Below are positions 8,065 to 15,516 of a stretch of DNA of 64,000 bases, one piece after another. This stretch comes from Bradyrhizobiaceae bacterium (GTDB lineage: Bacteria; Pseudomonadota; Alphaproteobacteria; Rhizobiales; Xanthobacteraceae): assembly GCA_020544565.1 (NCBI GenBank), contig CP078014.1, forward strand, positions 3,660,016 through 3,724,015, in the 5' to 3' direction. The notes under the pieces were generated by a model. It searched no databases. It was not told the DNA's origin and saw nothing but the letters and a program-made list of their open reading frames with translations. Each line of letters begins with the position of its first letter. The stretch's first letter is position 1. The position numbers and the translations under genes are program-made.

Positions 8065-9391
8065 CGTCGCCGTCGCCGAACGACAGTCTGAACAGCGCCG
8101 GATAGCGCGCCGCCTGCAACAGCCCCCGCGCCAGCAGGAACACCAGCAGCGCCATCCATAGTCCGGTATTGCCGAACGAGCGCAGCGCCGCCCAGGAGGC
8201 GAGATAGATCAGGAGCGCGACAATCATCAGCGTGCGCATGTCGCGCGTCCAGGTCGCGCCGATATAGATGCCGTCGAAGCTGTAGGCCATCACCCCGCAC
8301 AGCGGCGCGACGGCCGCCAGCAGCAGGAAGTTCTGCGCGGCGGCGCGAATAGGCTCGCTGGTGGTCATGAGCTCGATCAGCGGCGTGCCGAATAGCGCGA
8401 ATACGGCGGAGGTGGCCGCGCCGAACACGAAGCCCCAGATCAGCACCAGCCGCACCGCCTGCGCGAAGCCGTCGCGGTCGCGCGCGCCGGTGCCGCGTCC
8501 GCACAGTTGCTCGGCGGCGTTGGCGAGGCCGTCGAGGAAGAACGAGCCGATCAGCAGGATGTTGTTCAGCACCGCATTGGCGGCGAGGGTCTCGTCGCCG
8601 GCGCGGGCGCCCTGCGCGGTGAAGAACAGGAACGCGCCGATCAGCGCTGCGGTGCGGATCATGATGTCGCGGTTGACCGCGACCATGTGCATCAGCTTGT
8701 CGCGCGCGAACACGATGTTTCGCGTCACGCCGATTTGTCCTCCGAAGCTGCGCCACACAAGGATCGCGCCGGCGACGAATCCGACGGTCTCGGCGACGAC
8801 GGCCGCGATGGCTGCGCCCGCGATGCCCCGGTCGAGGCCGAGCACGAGGAGGATGGTCAGAACGATGTTGGTGAGGTTGATGAGGATCTGCAGCGCCAGC
8901 GCGGTGCGGGCGCGGGCCTGGCCGATGAACCAGCCGAGCAGGGCGTAGTTGCCGAGCGCCAGCGGCGCCGACCACATCCGGATCGCGAAATAGTCGCGCG
9001 CCGCCGCCGTCGCCGGCGCGCTGCCGCCCATGGCCGCGAAGATCGCGGCGCCCAGCAGGCCCTGCGCCGCGATCAGGATCACGCCGATGGCGGCGGCGAC
9101 GAGAAGGGCGCGCAGCAGGGCGGCGCGGATTTCGGCGGCGTCACCGGCTCCCAGCGCCTGCGCGGTGAAGGCGACCGTGCCCATGCGCAGGAATCCGAAC
9201 AGCCAGAACACGCAGTCGAACACCACCGACGCCATGGCGACGCCGCCGAGCAGCGCGGGATCGTCGAGCCGGCCGACGCAGGCGGTGGCGACCACGCCGA
9301 GCAGCGGCGTCGTCAGGTTGGCCAGCATCGCGGGACCCGCGATGCCGAATACCTGCCGCGTGGTGACGGGGACGTTGACGGAGTTGCTCAA
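8039..9391 (-). CDS. MATE family efflux transporter (DinF-like)
   Basis: A 450-residue inner-membrane protein with about 12 hydrophobic helices in two MATE repeats. It begins 'QVFGIAGPAMLANLTTPLLGVVATACVGRLDDPALLGG', a characteristic MATE/DinF start, and shows the second-half counterpart after residue 225. Family members export cationic drugs or metabolites using Na+ or H+; the substrate is unknown. The start is TTG at 9391 (TTG AGC AAC), immediately after the TGA of the upstream gene at 9394-9392. The two genes are therefore co-transcribed with zero spacing. Confidence 0.9.
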   Translation of the reverse strand: MSNSVNVPVTTRQVFGIAGPAMLANLTTPLLGVVATACVGRLDDPALLGGVAMASVVFDCVFWLFGFLRMGTVAFTAQALGAGDAAEIRAALLRALLVAAAIGVILIAAQGLLGAAIFAAMGGSAPATAAARDYFAIRMWSAPLALGNYALLGWFIGQARARTALALQILINLTNIVLTILLVLGLDRGIAGAAIAAVVAETVGFVAGAILVWRSFGGQIGVTRNIVFARDKLMHMVAVNRDIMIRTAALIGAFLFFTAQGARAGDETLAANAVLNNILLIGSFFLDGLANAAEQLCGRGTGARDRDGFAQAVRLVLIWGFVFGAATSAVFALFGTPLIELMTTSEPIRAAAQNFLLLAAVAPLCGVMAYSFDGIYIGATWTRDMRTLMIVALLIYLASWAALRSFGNTGLWMALLVFLLARGLLQAARYPALFRLSFGDGDAIPATAPR

Positions 9392-9697
9392 TCAGCGCGG
9401 CCGGCCGGCGTTGAACAGCCGCGAGATCAGCCAGATCGGGATCACGATCACCGCGCCGAGCAGGAAATAGCGCCACAGGCCGCTGATGGCGTCGAAGCCG
9501 AGATTCCACAGCCATTCGGCGAGGCGGCGGACGCTCTCGACGATGTTCCACGGATCGAGACCGATGGCGGCGAGCACCACGCCGACCAGCAGCGACAGCA
9601 GCACCAGCCGCACCAGCACCATGGCCGGCGAGCCGCCGAGAAAGCGCGACAGGCCGTCGTCGTTCCTGGCAGGCATTTCCCTCACGTCGTCCGGCAT
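9392..9697 (-). CDS. Small inner-membrane protein (DUF6460-like)
   Basis: A 101-residue protein with two hydrophobic helices ('VLVRLVLLSLLVGVVLAAIG' and 'YFLLGAVIVIPIWLISRLFN') joined by an amphipathic 'NIVESVRRLAEWLWNLG' segment. I recognise it as the DUF6460-type integral membrane protein common in bradyrhizobia; no function is known. The ATG at 9697 is used. The frame stays open upstream only because it crosses the palindromic repeats. It ends directly against the TTG start of the MATE gene, so the pair forms an operon. A TATAGT box at 9743-9738 is a plausible -10 for it. Confidence 0.8.
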   Translation of the reverse strand: MPDDVREMPARNDDGLSRFLGGSPAMVLVRLVLLSLLVGVVLAAIGLDPWNIVESVRRLAEWLWNLGFDAISGLWRYFLLGAVIVIPIWLISRLFNAGRPR

Positions 9698-9737
9698 CGT
9701 GGTCTCCTCGGTCTCATGCGCCGTCGCGTTGCGACGC

Positions 9738-9743
9738 ACTATA
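9738..9743 (-). promoter_or_regulatory. Possible -10 element (TATAGT) abutting a CTAG palindrome
   Basis: On the minus strand TATAGT directly follows the CTAG end of the palindrome at 9744-9820. It would give a start site about 34 bases before the small membrane protein at 9697. The -35 region would lie inside the palindrome arm and is a poor match. Confidence 0.3.
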
Positions 9744-9820
9744 CTAGTGTGGTGGTTCGCAAGTCCGCAACATTTCCTCACCACGTCCATTTGCGGACTT
9801 GCGAACCAAAACCACACTAG
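9744..9820. repeat. CTAG-bounded inverted repeat 1
   Basis: The left arm 9744-9770 (CTAGTGTGGTGGTTCGCAAG...) and the right arm 9791-9820 are reverse complements, apart from three extra bases in the right arm. The loop is 20 bases. Both ends are CTAG, a rare tetramer in this genome. It is 47 bases upstream of the minus-strand gene starting at 9697. Confidence 0.9.
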
Positions 9821-9831
9821 AATTATAGTTT

Positions 9832-9910
9832 CTAGCGTCCCTTTGAATCCGAAGTTCGCTAAGGAGCGTGCCGCGAAATGAGGCGAACTTCGGATTCAAA
9901 GGGACGCTAG
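9832..9910. repeat. CTAG-bounded inverted repeat 2 (perfect 28-bp arms)
   Basis: The left arm 9832-9859 (CTAGCGTCCCTTTGAATCCG...) and right arm 9883-9910 are a perfect 28-bp inverted repeat with a 23-base loop. It is separated from repeat 1 by 11 AT-rich bases (9821-9831, containing TATAGT). Apart from the CTAG-Y-GT ends its arm sequence differs from repeat 1. It may also form the 3' end structure of the ligase transcript, whose stop is at 9941. Confidence 0.92.
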
Positions 9911-9940
9911 CACGGCAGATGGGAAAGCGCGCGCCCGCCG

Positions 9941-11785
9941 TCAATGCCGTCCCGTCGCGGCCGGCGCGGGAATTTCCGCCTCGGCGGCCAGCATCCGCTC
10001 CAGCGTCTCCAGCCGGTCGGCGTCGCGCGGCGGCTTGTCCCAGCGCAGCCGGCTGATGCGGGGAAAGCGCATGGCGACGCCGGATTTGTGCCGCGCCGAG
10101 CGCGCCAGCCCCTCGAACGCCACTTCGAACACCAGCCCGTGATCCGGCGTGTGCGTCACGTGGCGGACGGGGCCGAATTTCTCGGTGGTGTGGCGGCGGA
10201 CGAAACGGTCGATCTGGACAAGCTCCTCGTCTGTGAAGCCGAAATAGGCCTTGCCGACGGGGACCAGCCGGTCGTCGCCGCCGGCGTCGTCCGCGGTCCA
10301 GACGCCGAAGGTGTAATCGGAATAATATGACGAGCGCTTGCCGTGGCCGCGCTGGGCGTACATCAGCACCGCGTCGATGGTGTGCGGATCGCGTTTCCAT
10401 TTCCACCACAGGCCCTTGGGGCGGCCGGGCAGATAGGGCGCGTCGCGGCGCTTCAGCATCACGCCCTCCACGGCGGCCGCGTCGTCGCCGGCTGCTGCGG
10501 CGGCCGGATCGATGCGCGCGGCGGCGAGGTCGCGCCATGTCGCGAACGGGATCAGCGGGGAGAGATCGATGCGCGGGTCGTCGAGCTGCGCGACGAAACG
10601 CTCCAGCCGTGCGCGCCGTTCGGCAAACGTCAGCATGCGCAGATCGTTGTCGCCGTCGTGCAGGAGATCGTAGGCGCGCAGATGGACGGGATGGTCCCTG
10701 ATCAGCTTCGCCGTCACGCTCTTGCGATTGAGCCGCTGCTGCAGCACGTTGAAGCTCTGCACCCGCCCCTCGCGCCGCACCAGCAGTTCGCCGTCGAGCG
10801 CGCCGGGCTGTCGCAGCGCCGGCACCAGATCGGGAAAGCCCGCGGTGATGTCCTCGCCGGTGCGCGAATAGAGCCGGGTGCGCAGGCGGCCGTCATCGTC
10901 ATGGCCGCTCACTGCCTGCACGCGGATGCCGTCCCATTTCCACTCGGCGATGAAGTCATCCGGCGCAAGGCCGGCGAAGTCGGTGTCGGCGATGGCGTGG
11001 GCCAGCATCACCGGATGGAACGGCGCGGGATCGCGGTTGACCGGTTTGTCGGCGCGGCCCTCCAGCCATGCGAACAGATCGGCGTAGGGTGGCGCGAGGC
11101 CGGGCCACAACAGTTCGATGTCATGGACGTCGTGGCCGCCCAGCGCGGCGACGGCGGTCTTGGCCAGGCGGGCCGAGACGCCGATGCGCAATCCGCCGGT
11201 GACGAGTTTCAACAGTGCCCAGCGTCCGGTCTCGTCGAGGTCATCGAGCCAGCGCGCGAGCTGCGCCGGGATGTCGCTCTTGCCGAGGGTCGCAAGCGTG
11301 GTGACGACCTCGGTGAGGGTGGGGGAGGGCTTTTCAGCGAAGCTCTCATCCCTCGCGCTTTCAGCGGATTTCCCACCTCTCCCGCTTGCGGGGGAGGTCG
11401 GCGCGCGGAGCGCGTCGGGTGGGGGCGCTTCGCCTTGAAGACCATTTCCTGTTGTCTCATTCCCCCTCCCTAACCCTCCCCCGCAAGCGGGGGAGGGGAT
11501 GGATCGCTCCCGGGGAGGCGGCCACATCAGCGCCACCGTCTCGGACAGGTCGCCGACATAGTCATAGGACAGCGCGAACAGCACCGGATCGGCGCGCGCG
11601 GCGATCAACTCGCGGATCAGCGCCGGCTTGGCGTGGCGGAACGACAGCGCGCCGGTGAGCGCCGCCAGCGCCCAGCCGCGATCGGGGTCCGGCACCTCGC
11701 GGAAATACTGCGTCATCAGCCGCAGCTTGTTAGTGCGGCCGGGCTCGTAGGCGAGACGGTCGAGCAGATGGGCGAAGCGGTTCAT
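9941..11785 (-). CDS. ATP-dependent DNA ligase of the Lhr/ligase-associated DNA-damage module, carrying an in-frame repeat insertion
   Basis: A 614-residue ligase that seals nicks via a ligase-AMP intermediate. The N-terminal DNA-binding domain (about 1-230) has 'LLDRLAYEPGRTNKLRLM' and 'GRWALLKLVTGGLRIGVSARL'. The adenylation domain has the nucleotidyl lysine K283 in EWKWDGIRV, 'LDGELLVRREG' and 'EGVMLKRRDAPY'. A C-terminal OB-fold follows. Residues about 92-153 (from 'PRERSIPSPACGGGLGRG' to 'ESFAEKPSP') are not ligase sequence. They are the translation of the double-hairpin repeat at 11372-11502, and they make this protein some 60 residues longer than expected. The frame is intact and all ligase motifs are present, so the product may be functional. 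Its start overlaps the exonuclease stop (ATGA). Confidence 0.93.
   Translation of the reverse strand: MNRFAHLLDRLAYEPGRTNKLRLMTQYFREVPDPDRGWALAALTGALSFRHAKPALIRELIAARADPVLFALSYDYVGDLSETVALMWPPPRERSIPSPACGGGLGRGNETTGNGLQGEAPPPDALRAPTSPASGRGGKSAESARDESFAEKPSPTLTEVVTTLATLGKSDIPAQLARWLDDLDETGRWALLKLVTGGLRIGVSARLAKTAVAALGGHDVHDIELLWPGLAPPYADLFAWLEGRADKPVNRDPAPFHPVMLAHAIADTDFAGLAPDDFIAEWKWDGIRVQAVSGHDDDGRLRTRLYSRTGEDITAGFPDLVPALRQPGALDGELLVRREGRVQSFNVLQQRLNRKSVTAKLIRDHPVHLRAYDLLHDGDNDLRMLTFAERRARLERFVAQLDDPRIDLSPLIPFATWRDLAAARIDPAAAAAGDDAAAVEGVMLKRRDAPYLPGRPKGLWWKWKRDPHTIDAVLMYAQRGHGKRSSYYSDYTFGVWTADDAGGDDRLVPVGKAYFGFTDEELVQIDRFVRRHTTEKFGPVRHVTHTPDHGLVFEVAFEGLARSARHKSGVAMRFPRISRLRWDKPPRDADRLETLERMLAAEAEIPAPAATGRH
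11372..11502 (-). repeat. Double-hairpin repeat, family A, copy 2, inside the ligase coding sequence
   Basis: On the coding (minus) strand it reads hairpin CCCCTCCCCCGC/GCGGGGGAGGG-TTAGGGAGGG, a variable centre, then CCCCCACCCGACGCGCTCC...GACCTCCCCCGC...GCGGGAGAGGT. It is collinear with copy 1 at 5123-5237, so a whole element is inserted. It is translated without a stop. Confidence 0.85.
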
Positions 11786-12816
11786 GGCGCGTCCCCGGGC
11801 GCCGCTGTGCTGTCATCGTCCTCGTCGCCGTAGCCGACCAGATCGAGCGGCCGCGCCTTCAGGCCGCGCGTCGTGCACCAGTGCACCAGCGCGTCTTCCT
11901 GGCCATGGGTGACCCAGACTTCGCCGGCGCCGGTGGCCGCGATGGTGGCGGTGAGCCCGTTCCAGTCGGCATGGTCGGAGATCACCAGCGGCAGTTCGAT
12001 GCCCTTTTGCCGGGCGCGGGCGCGCACCCGCATCCAGCCGGAGGCGAACGCCGTCACCGGATCGGGAAAACGCCGGGTCCAGATGTCGGTGATGGCGGAT
12101 GGCGGCGCCAGCGTGATGGCGCCGGCGAGATCGGACTTGGTCGCGCCCTTGGCGGGCCGCAGGTCGCCGAGAGCGATGCCGCGGCTTTGATAGTAGTCGG
12201 TGACGGTCTCCATCGCGCCGTGCAGATAGATCGGCGCGTCATGCCCCGCCGCGCGCAGGAGCGCGATCACGCGCTGCGCCTTGCCGAGGGAATAGGCGCC
12301 GACCAGATGCGCGCGTTCCGGAAACAGCGCGACCGAGGTCAGCAGTTTGGCGACCTCAATGGCGGCGTCGCCGTGGCGGAACACCGGCAGCCCGAAGGTG
12401 GCTTCGGTGATGAACACGTCGCACGGCACCACCTCGAACGGCGTGCAGGTCGGGTCCGGCGCGTCCTTGTAGTCGCCCGAGGCGACGATGCGGGTCGCGT
12501 CATGGGTCACCGCGATCTGCGCCGATCCGAGTACGTGGCCGGCCGGATGGAATGTCGCGGTGACCTCGCCGAGCCTCATGGTCGCGCCATAGCCGATCGC
12601 CTGGGTGCGACCGGCGAAGCCGTCGCCGAGGCGCAGGCGCATGATGTCGAGGGTTTCCTGCGTCGCCAGCACCGCGCCGTGGCCACCTCGCGCATGGTCG
12701 GAATGGCCGTGGGTGATCAGCGCCCGCGCCACCGGCCGCACCGGATCGATATGAAATCCGCCGGGCGGGCAGAACAGGCCGGCGGCGGTCGGCGTCAGGA
12801 TGTTGTGCGGGCGCAT
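11782..12816 (-). CDS. Ligase-associated MBL-fold DNA exonuclease
   Basis: A 344-residue metallo-beta-lactamase/beta-CASP-like nuclease, related to mRNA 3'-processing factors and SNM1-type DNA exonucleases. The metal motif HxHxDH is at residues 36-41 (THGHSDHARGG), with later ligands in 'FHPAGHVLGSAQIAV' and 'VASGDYKDAPDPTC'. C-terminal 'LVISDHADWNGL' and 'WVTHGQED' complete the family pattern. The ATG at 12816 (MRPHNILTPT) fits the family better than the longer frame to 12867. It is coupled by ATGA overlap to the ligase, as expected for the bacterial Lhr-ligase-exonuclease-phosphoesterase module. Confidence 0.92.
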   Translation of the reverse strand: MRPHNILTPTAAGLFCPPGGFHIDPVRPVARALITHGHSDHARGGHGAVLATQETLDIMRLRLGDGFAGRTQAIGYGATMRLGEVTATFHPAGHVLGSAQIAVTHDATRIVASGDYKDAPDPTCTPFEVVPCDVFITEATFGLPVFRHGDAAIEVAKLLTSVALFPERAHLVGAYSLGKAQRVIALLRAAGHDAPIYLHGAMETVTDYYQSRGIALGDLRPAKGATKSDLAGAITLAPPSAITDIWTRRFPDPVTAFASGWMRVRARARQKGIELPLVISDHADWNGLTATIAATGAGEVWVTHGQEDALVHWCTTRGLKARPLDLVGYGDEDDDSTAAPGDAP

Positions 12817-12865
12817 TTTCGCTATATAGGGTGCCCTCTGCCCCATTGGAGTCGTCGTTCCCCGC

Positions 12866-13792
12866 ATGCCCGCGCCGCTGTTCCTGTCCTCTGGCGATCT
12901 GATCGCGGACCGGCGCTACGATTTCGCGCGCGATCTGGAAGCGCGCGGCGATCTCGTCGCCGCGGCGGAGCTGATGGCGCAGGCGGCGGAGCTGGCGCCC
13001 GGCTTCACCTCGGCGTGGTTCGCGCTCGGCGAACTGAGCCAAGAGCTCAATCAGCATGGCGACGCCATCCGCGCCTATCGCAAGGCGTGCGAGACCGATC
13101 CGTCGGATCGCCATGGCGCGCGGCTGCGGCTGATGCGGCTCGGGGCGCTCAAGCTCGCCGAGATGCCGCCGGCCTATGTGCGTACGCTGTTCGATCAATA
13201 TGCGCCGCGGTTCGACGCAGCGCTGGTGGACGAACTGAACTATCGCGGGCCGCAGGTGCTGCTGAAAGCGGTGCTCAGCATCTTCCATGGCTCGGGCCGC
13301 CCGGTCTTTTTCCGGCGGGCGGTCGATCTTGGATGTGGAACCGGCCTCGCGGCCCGCGAGTTCGCCGCTTATGTCGGCGAGTTCATCGGCGTCGACCTGT
13401 CGCCGGGAATGATCGAACAAGCGCGCGCCACCGGTCTTTATGCCCGGCTCGATGTCGCCGACATGGTAGATGGCCTGCGCAATGAGCCGGACGCCAGCCT
13501 CGATCTCGTCCTCGCCGCCGATGCGGTGATCTATCTGCCCGATCTCGTGCCGCTGGTGCTGGAAGCCGCGCGCGTGCTGCGGCCGGGCGGCGTTCTCGCC
13601 TTCACCACCGAAACCCATGACGCTGCCGATGTCATCCTCGGCCCCGGCCTGCGTTATTGCCACGGCGCGGAGCACGTTCGCAGCGCCGTCACGGTGGCCG
13701 GCCTGCTGCTCTGCGCCATCACGCCGGTGGCGACGCGCAAGGAAAAAGGCGAGCCGGTCCCCGGCCTCGTGGTGACGGCGGTGAAGCGATAG
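12866..13792 (+). CDS. TPR-containing class I SAM-dependent methyltransferase
   Basis: A 308-residue cytosolic protein. Residues about 20-95 form two tetratricopeptide-like helical pairs ('AAAELMAQAAELAPGFTSAW', 'GDAIRAYRKACETDPSDRHG'). The Rossmann methyltransferase domain follows: motif I 'AVDLGCGTGLAAREFA', 'FIGVDLSPGMIEQARA', motif IV-like 'LVLAADAVIYLPDL', and 'VLRPGGVLAFTTET'. The acceptor substrate is unknown; related TPR-methyltransferases act on proteins or small molecules. It is divergent from the ligase-associated exonuclease with only 49 bases between starts, so a shared regulatory region is likely. Confidence 0.88.
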   Translation: MPAPLFLSSGDLIADRRYDFARDLEARGDLVAAAELMAQAAELAPGFTSAWFALGELSQELNQHGDAIRAYRKACETDPSDRHGARLRLMRLGALKLAEMPPAYVRTLFDQYAPRFDAALVDELNYRGPQVLLKAVLSIFHGSGRPVFFRRAVDLGCGTGLAAREFAAYVGEFIGVDLSPGMIEQARATGLYARLDVADMVDGLRNEPDASLDLVLAADAVIYLPDLVPLVLEAARVLRPGGVLAFTTETHDAADVILGPGLRYCHGAEHVRSAVTVAGLLLCAITPVATRKEKGEPVPGLVVTAVKR

Positions 13793-13815
13793 GCGGCTTG
13801 CATCGGCCAAAACAA

Positions 13816-13839
13816 AACCCCGGCACGAAGGCCGGGGTT
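13816..13839 (-). terminator. Intrinsic terminator of the double-barrel outer-membrane gene
   Basis: Nine-bp stem AACCCCGGC (13816-13824)/GCCGGGGTT (13831-13839) with a 6-base loop. On the minus strand it is followed by a T-rich run (TTTTGTTTT), so it terminates the outer-membrane protein transcript. It may also serve the convergent methyltransferase gene. Confidence 0.75.
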
Positions 13840-13865
13840 GATCGTTTATAGCATCCGTATCGCCA

Positions 13866-15275
13866 TCAATACTTGGCGATCACCGGCGAGTTGAAGTGAT
13901 AGCTCAGGCCGGTGCGCAGCGTGTGCTGCTCCGCCTTGGTGCTGAAGGCGAAAGCATCGCCCCCCACAGTGAACGCGTCGGTCGAGCGGCCGAGGTTGAC
14001 GTAAAGATATTCAGCCTTCGACGTCCAGTTCGGTCCGAACAGGCCAAGGAACTCGAACGGCGATTCGATGCCGCCGCCGACCGCATAGCCGGTCCGGGTG
14101 TGGTCGAAGCTGACGGCGAACGGCGTGCCGTTCGCCAGCCCCTGCGCGGTGGTCTTGACGTTGCCGAAGGCGAAGCCGCCGGTGGCGTAGAACAGGGTCG
14201 AGCCGACGGTGTAGCCGGCGCGGCCACGCACGGTGCCGAACCACTGCATCTTTTGATTGAAGTTGGCGACGTCGGATCCGAGGCAGCCGAACAGGCAGTT
14301 CTTGTCGTCCTTGAGGGTCGAGCCCTGGAAATCGGCTTCGAGGCCGTAGACGAAGTTGGCAGCCTGGAAATTGTAGCCGGCCTGCACGCCGCCGATGAAG
14401 CCATCGGGGCTGACGTTGAAGGTCTGGGCAACACCGTAGGTCGGGGCCATGACGCTGCTGCGGTTGAGCGCGGTGGCGCCGCCGGCATTGCCGCCGACAT
14501 AGAAGCCGGCCCAGTTGGCCGCGGGGGCGGCGGCATAAAGGCTGTTGCCGCCGATGCGATAGTTCACGCCGGCGCGGAAGATGTGCTCACGGATATCCGA
14601 GCTGAACGCATATTGCCCGCCGGGGCCGGTGCCGCGCTGGGTGCCGAGGTCGAGATAGAGATATTCGATCTTGGCGGTCCAGTTGCCGCCGAGCGCCGCT
14701 TCGACGCCGCTGCCGATAGTCCAGCCGGTGCGGGTGTTGCTGAACGTGGCCGAGGCGGCCGGCGTATTGAAATAAGTGAATCCGGTTTTGACGTCGCCGT
14801 AAACGAGACCGCCGGTGAAGTAGCTCAGCACCGGACCGGTGGCGAGGCCGATACGGCCGCGCACGGTGCCGAACCAGTCGAGCTTCTGCTGGTAGCCGAA
14901 ACCGGACCTGCCGCAAAGATAGCCGCAGGTGTAGTTGTCCTCGAGCCCGGTGCCCTGGATATCGGCCTCGACGCCGAACACGACGTTGTTGAAGCCGAGC
15001 AGGCTCTGAAGCTGCCAGTTGTAGCCGGCCTGCACGCCGCCGAGCGCGCCGACGCCACCGAGCCGCGTGGCTTCGTTGCCGGTGGTCGTGTTGAGGATGT
15101 GGGTGGAGCTGCGTCCGAAGCCGAGGCCGGCATTGGCGCCGACATAGAAGCCGGTCCAATCGTAGACCTGCGCCACCGGCGCCTTGTACACCGGCGCCTT
15201 GACGGGAAGGTCGGCGGCCTGCGCGCCCGCGGCGCTTCCCACCATCGCAACGGCAGCAACAATGATTTTTTTCAT
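13866..15275 (-). CDS. Outer-membrane protein with two tandem Omp25/31-like beta-barrels
   Basis: A 469-residue secreted protein. A Sec signal peptide ends near residue 20 (GAQA-ADLPVKAPV). The sequence then contains the same domain twice. 'DWTGFYVGANAGLGFG' (about 40) and 'NWAGFYVGGNAGGATA' (about 255) open the barrels. Each has an internal 'QAGYN...VYGLEADFQG'-type strand, 'WFGTVRGRAGY' and an 'EYLYVNLG/EYLYLDLG' strand. The first half ends 'HIFRAGVNYRIGG' and the second ends 'HTLRTGLSYHF'. A single such barrel is normally about 220-260 residues, so this is an internal duplication. Likely role: structural or immunogenic surface protein. A terminator follows at 13816-13839. Confidence 0.9.
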   Translation of the reverse strand: MKKIIVAAVAMVGSAAGAQAADLPVKAPVYKAPVAQVYDWTGFYVGANAGLGFGRSSTHILNTTTGNEATRLGGVGALGGVQAGYNWQLQSLLGFNNVVFGVEADIQGTGLEDNYTCGYLCGRSGFGYQQKLDWFGTVRGRIGLATGPVLSYFTGGLVYGDVKTGFTYFNTPAASATFSNTRTGWTIGSGVEAALGGNWTAKIEYLYLDLGTQRGTGPGGQYAFSSDIREHIFRAGVNYRIGGNSLYAAAPAANWAGFYVGGNAGGATALNRSSVMAPTYGVAQTFNVSPDGFIGGVQAGYNFQAANFVYGLEADFQGSTLKDDKNCLFGCLGSDVANFNQKMQWFGTVRGRAGYTVGSTLFYATGGFAFGNVKTTAQGLANGTPFAVSFDHTRTGYAVGGGIESPFEFLGLFGPNWTSKAEYLYVNLGRSTDAFTVGGDAFAFSTKAEQHTLRTGLSYHFNSPVIAKY

Positions 15276-15359
15276 GACGCCCCAAAAGTCTCGAATTCCA
15301 GAGGCTCATTGTAGAGGCAGGGGGCGGTGACGGCTGTAGCGCTGCGGCCACAGGTGGTG

Positions 15360-15387
15360 AGAATAAAACTCCCTAATTATTTGTAAA
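15360..15387 (-). promoter_or_regulatory. Candidate promoter of the double-barrel outer-membrane gene
   Basis: On the minus strand TTTACA (15387-15382), a 16-base spacer and TATTCT (15365-15360), in an AT-rich patch. This would give an 80-base 5' UTR before the start at 15275. Confidence 0.4.
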
Positions 15388-15516
15388 CGTCTGGAAATGC
15401 TGGATTTTTAGTTCCGCCCCGCAATCCGCCGACAATCCCGGCTCTGTCTCCCGGGCGGGAACGACATACCGCTTCTTCCTCGTCGGTCGAGAGCCGCCTC
15501 CCTCGACCGTGCCGCC

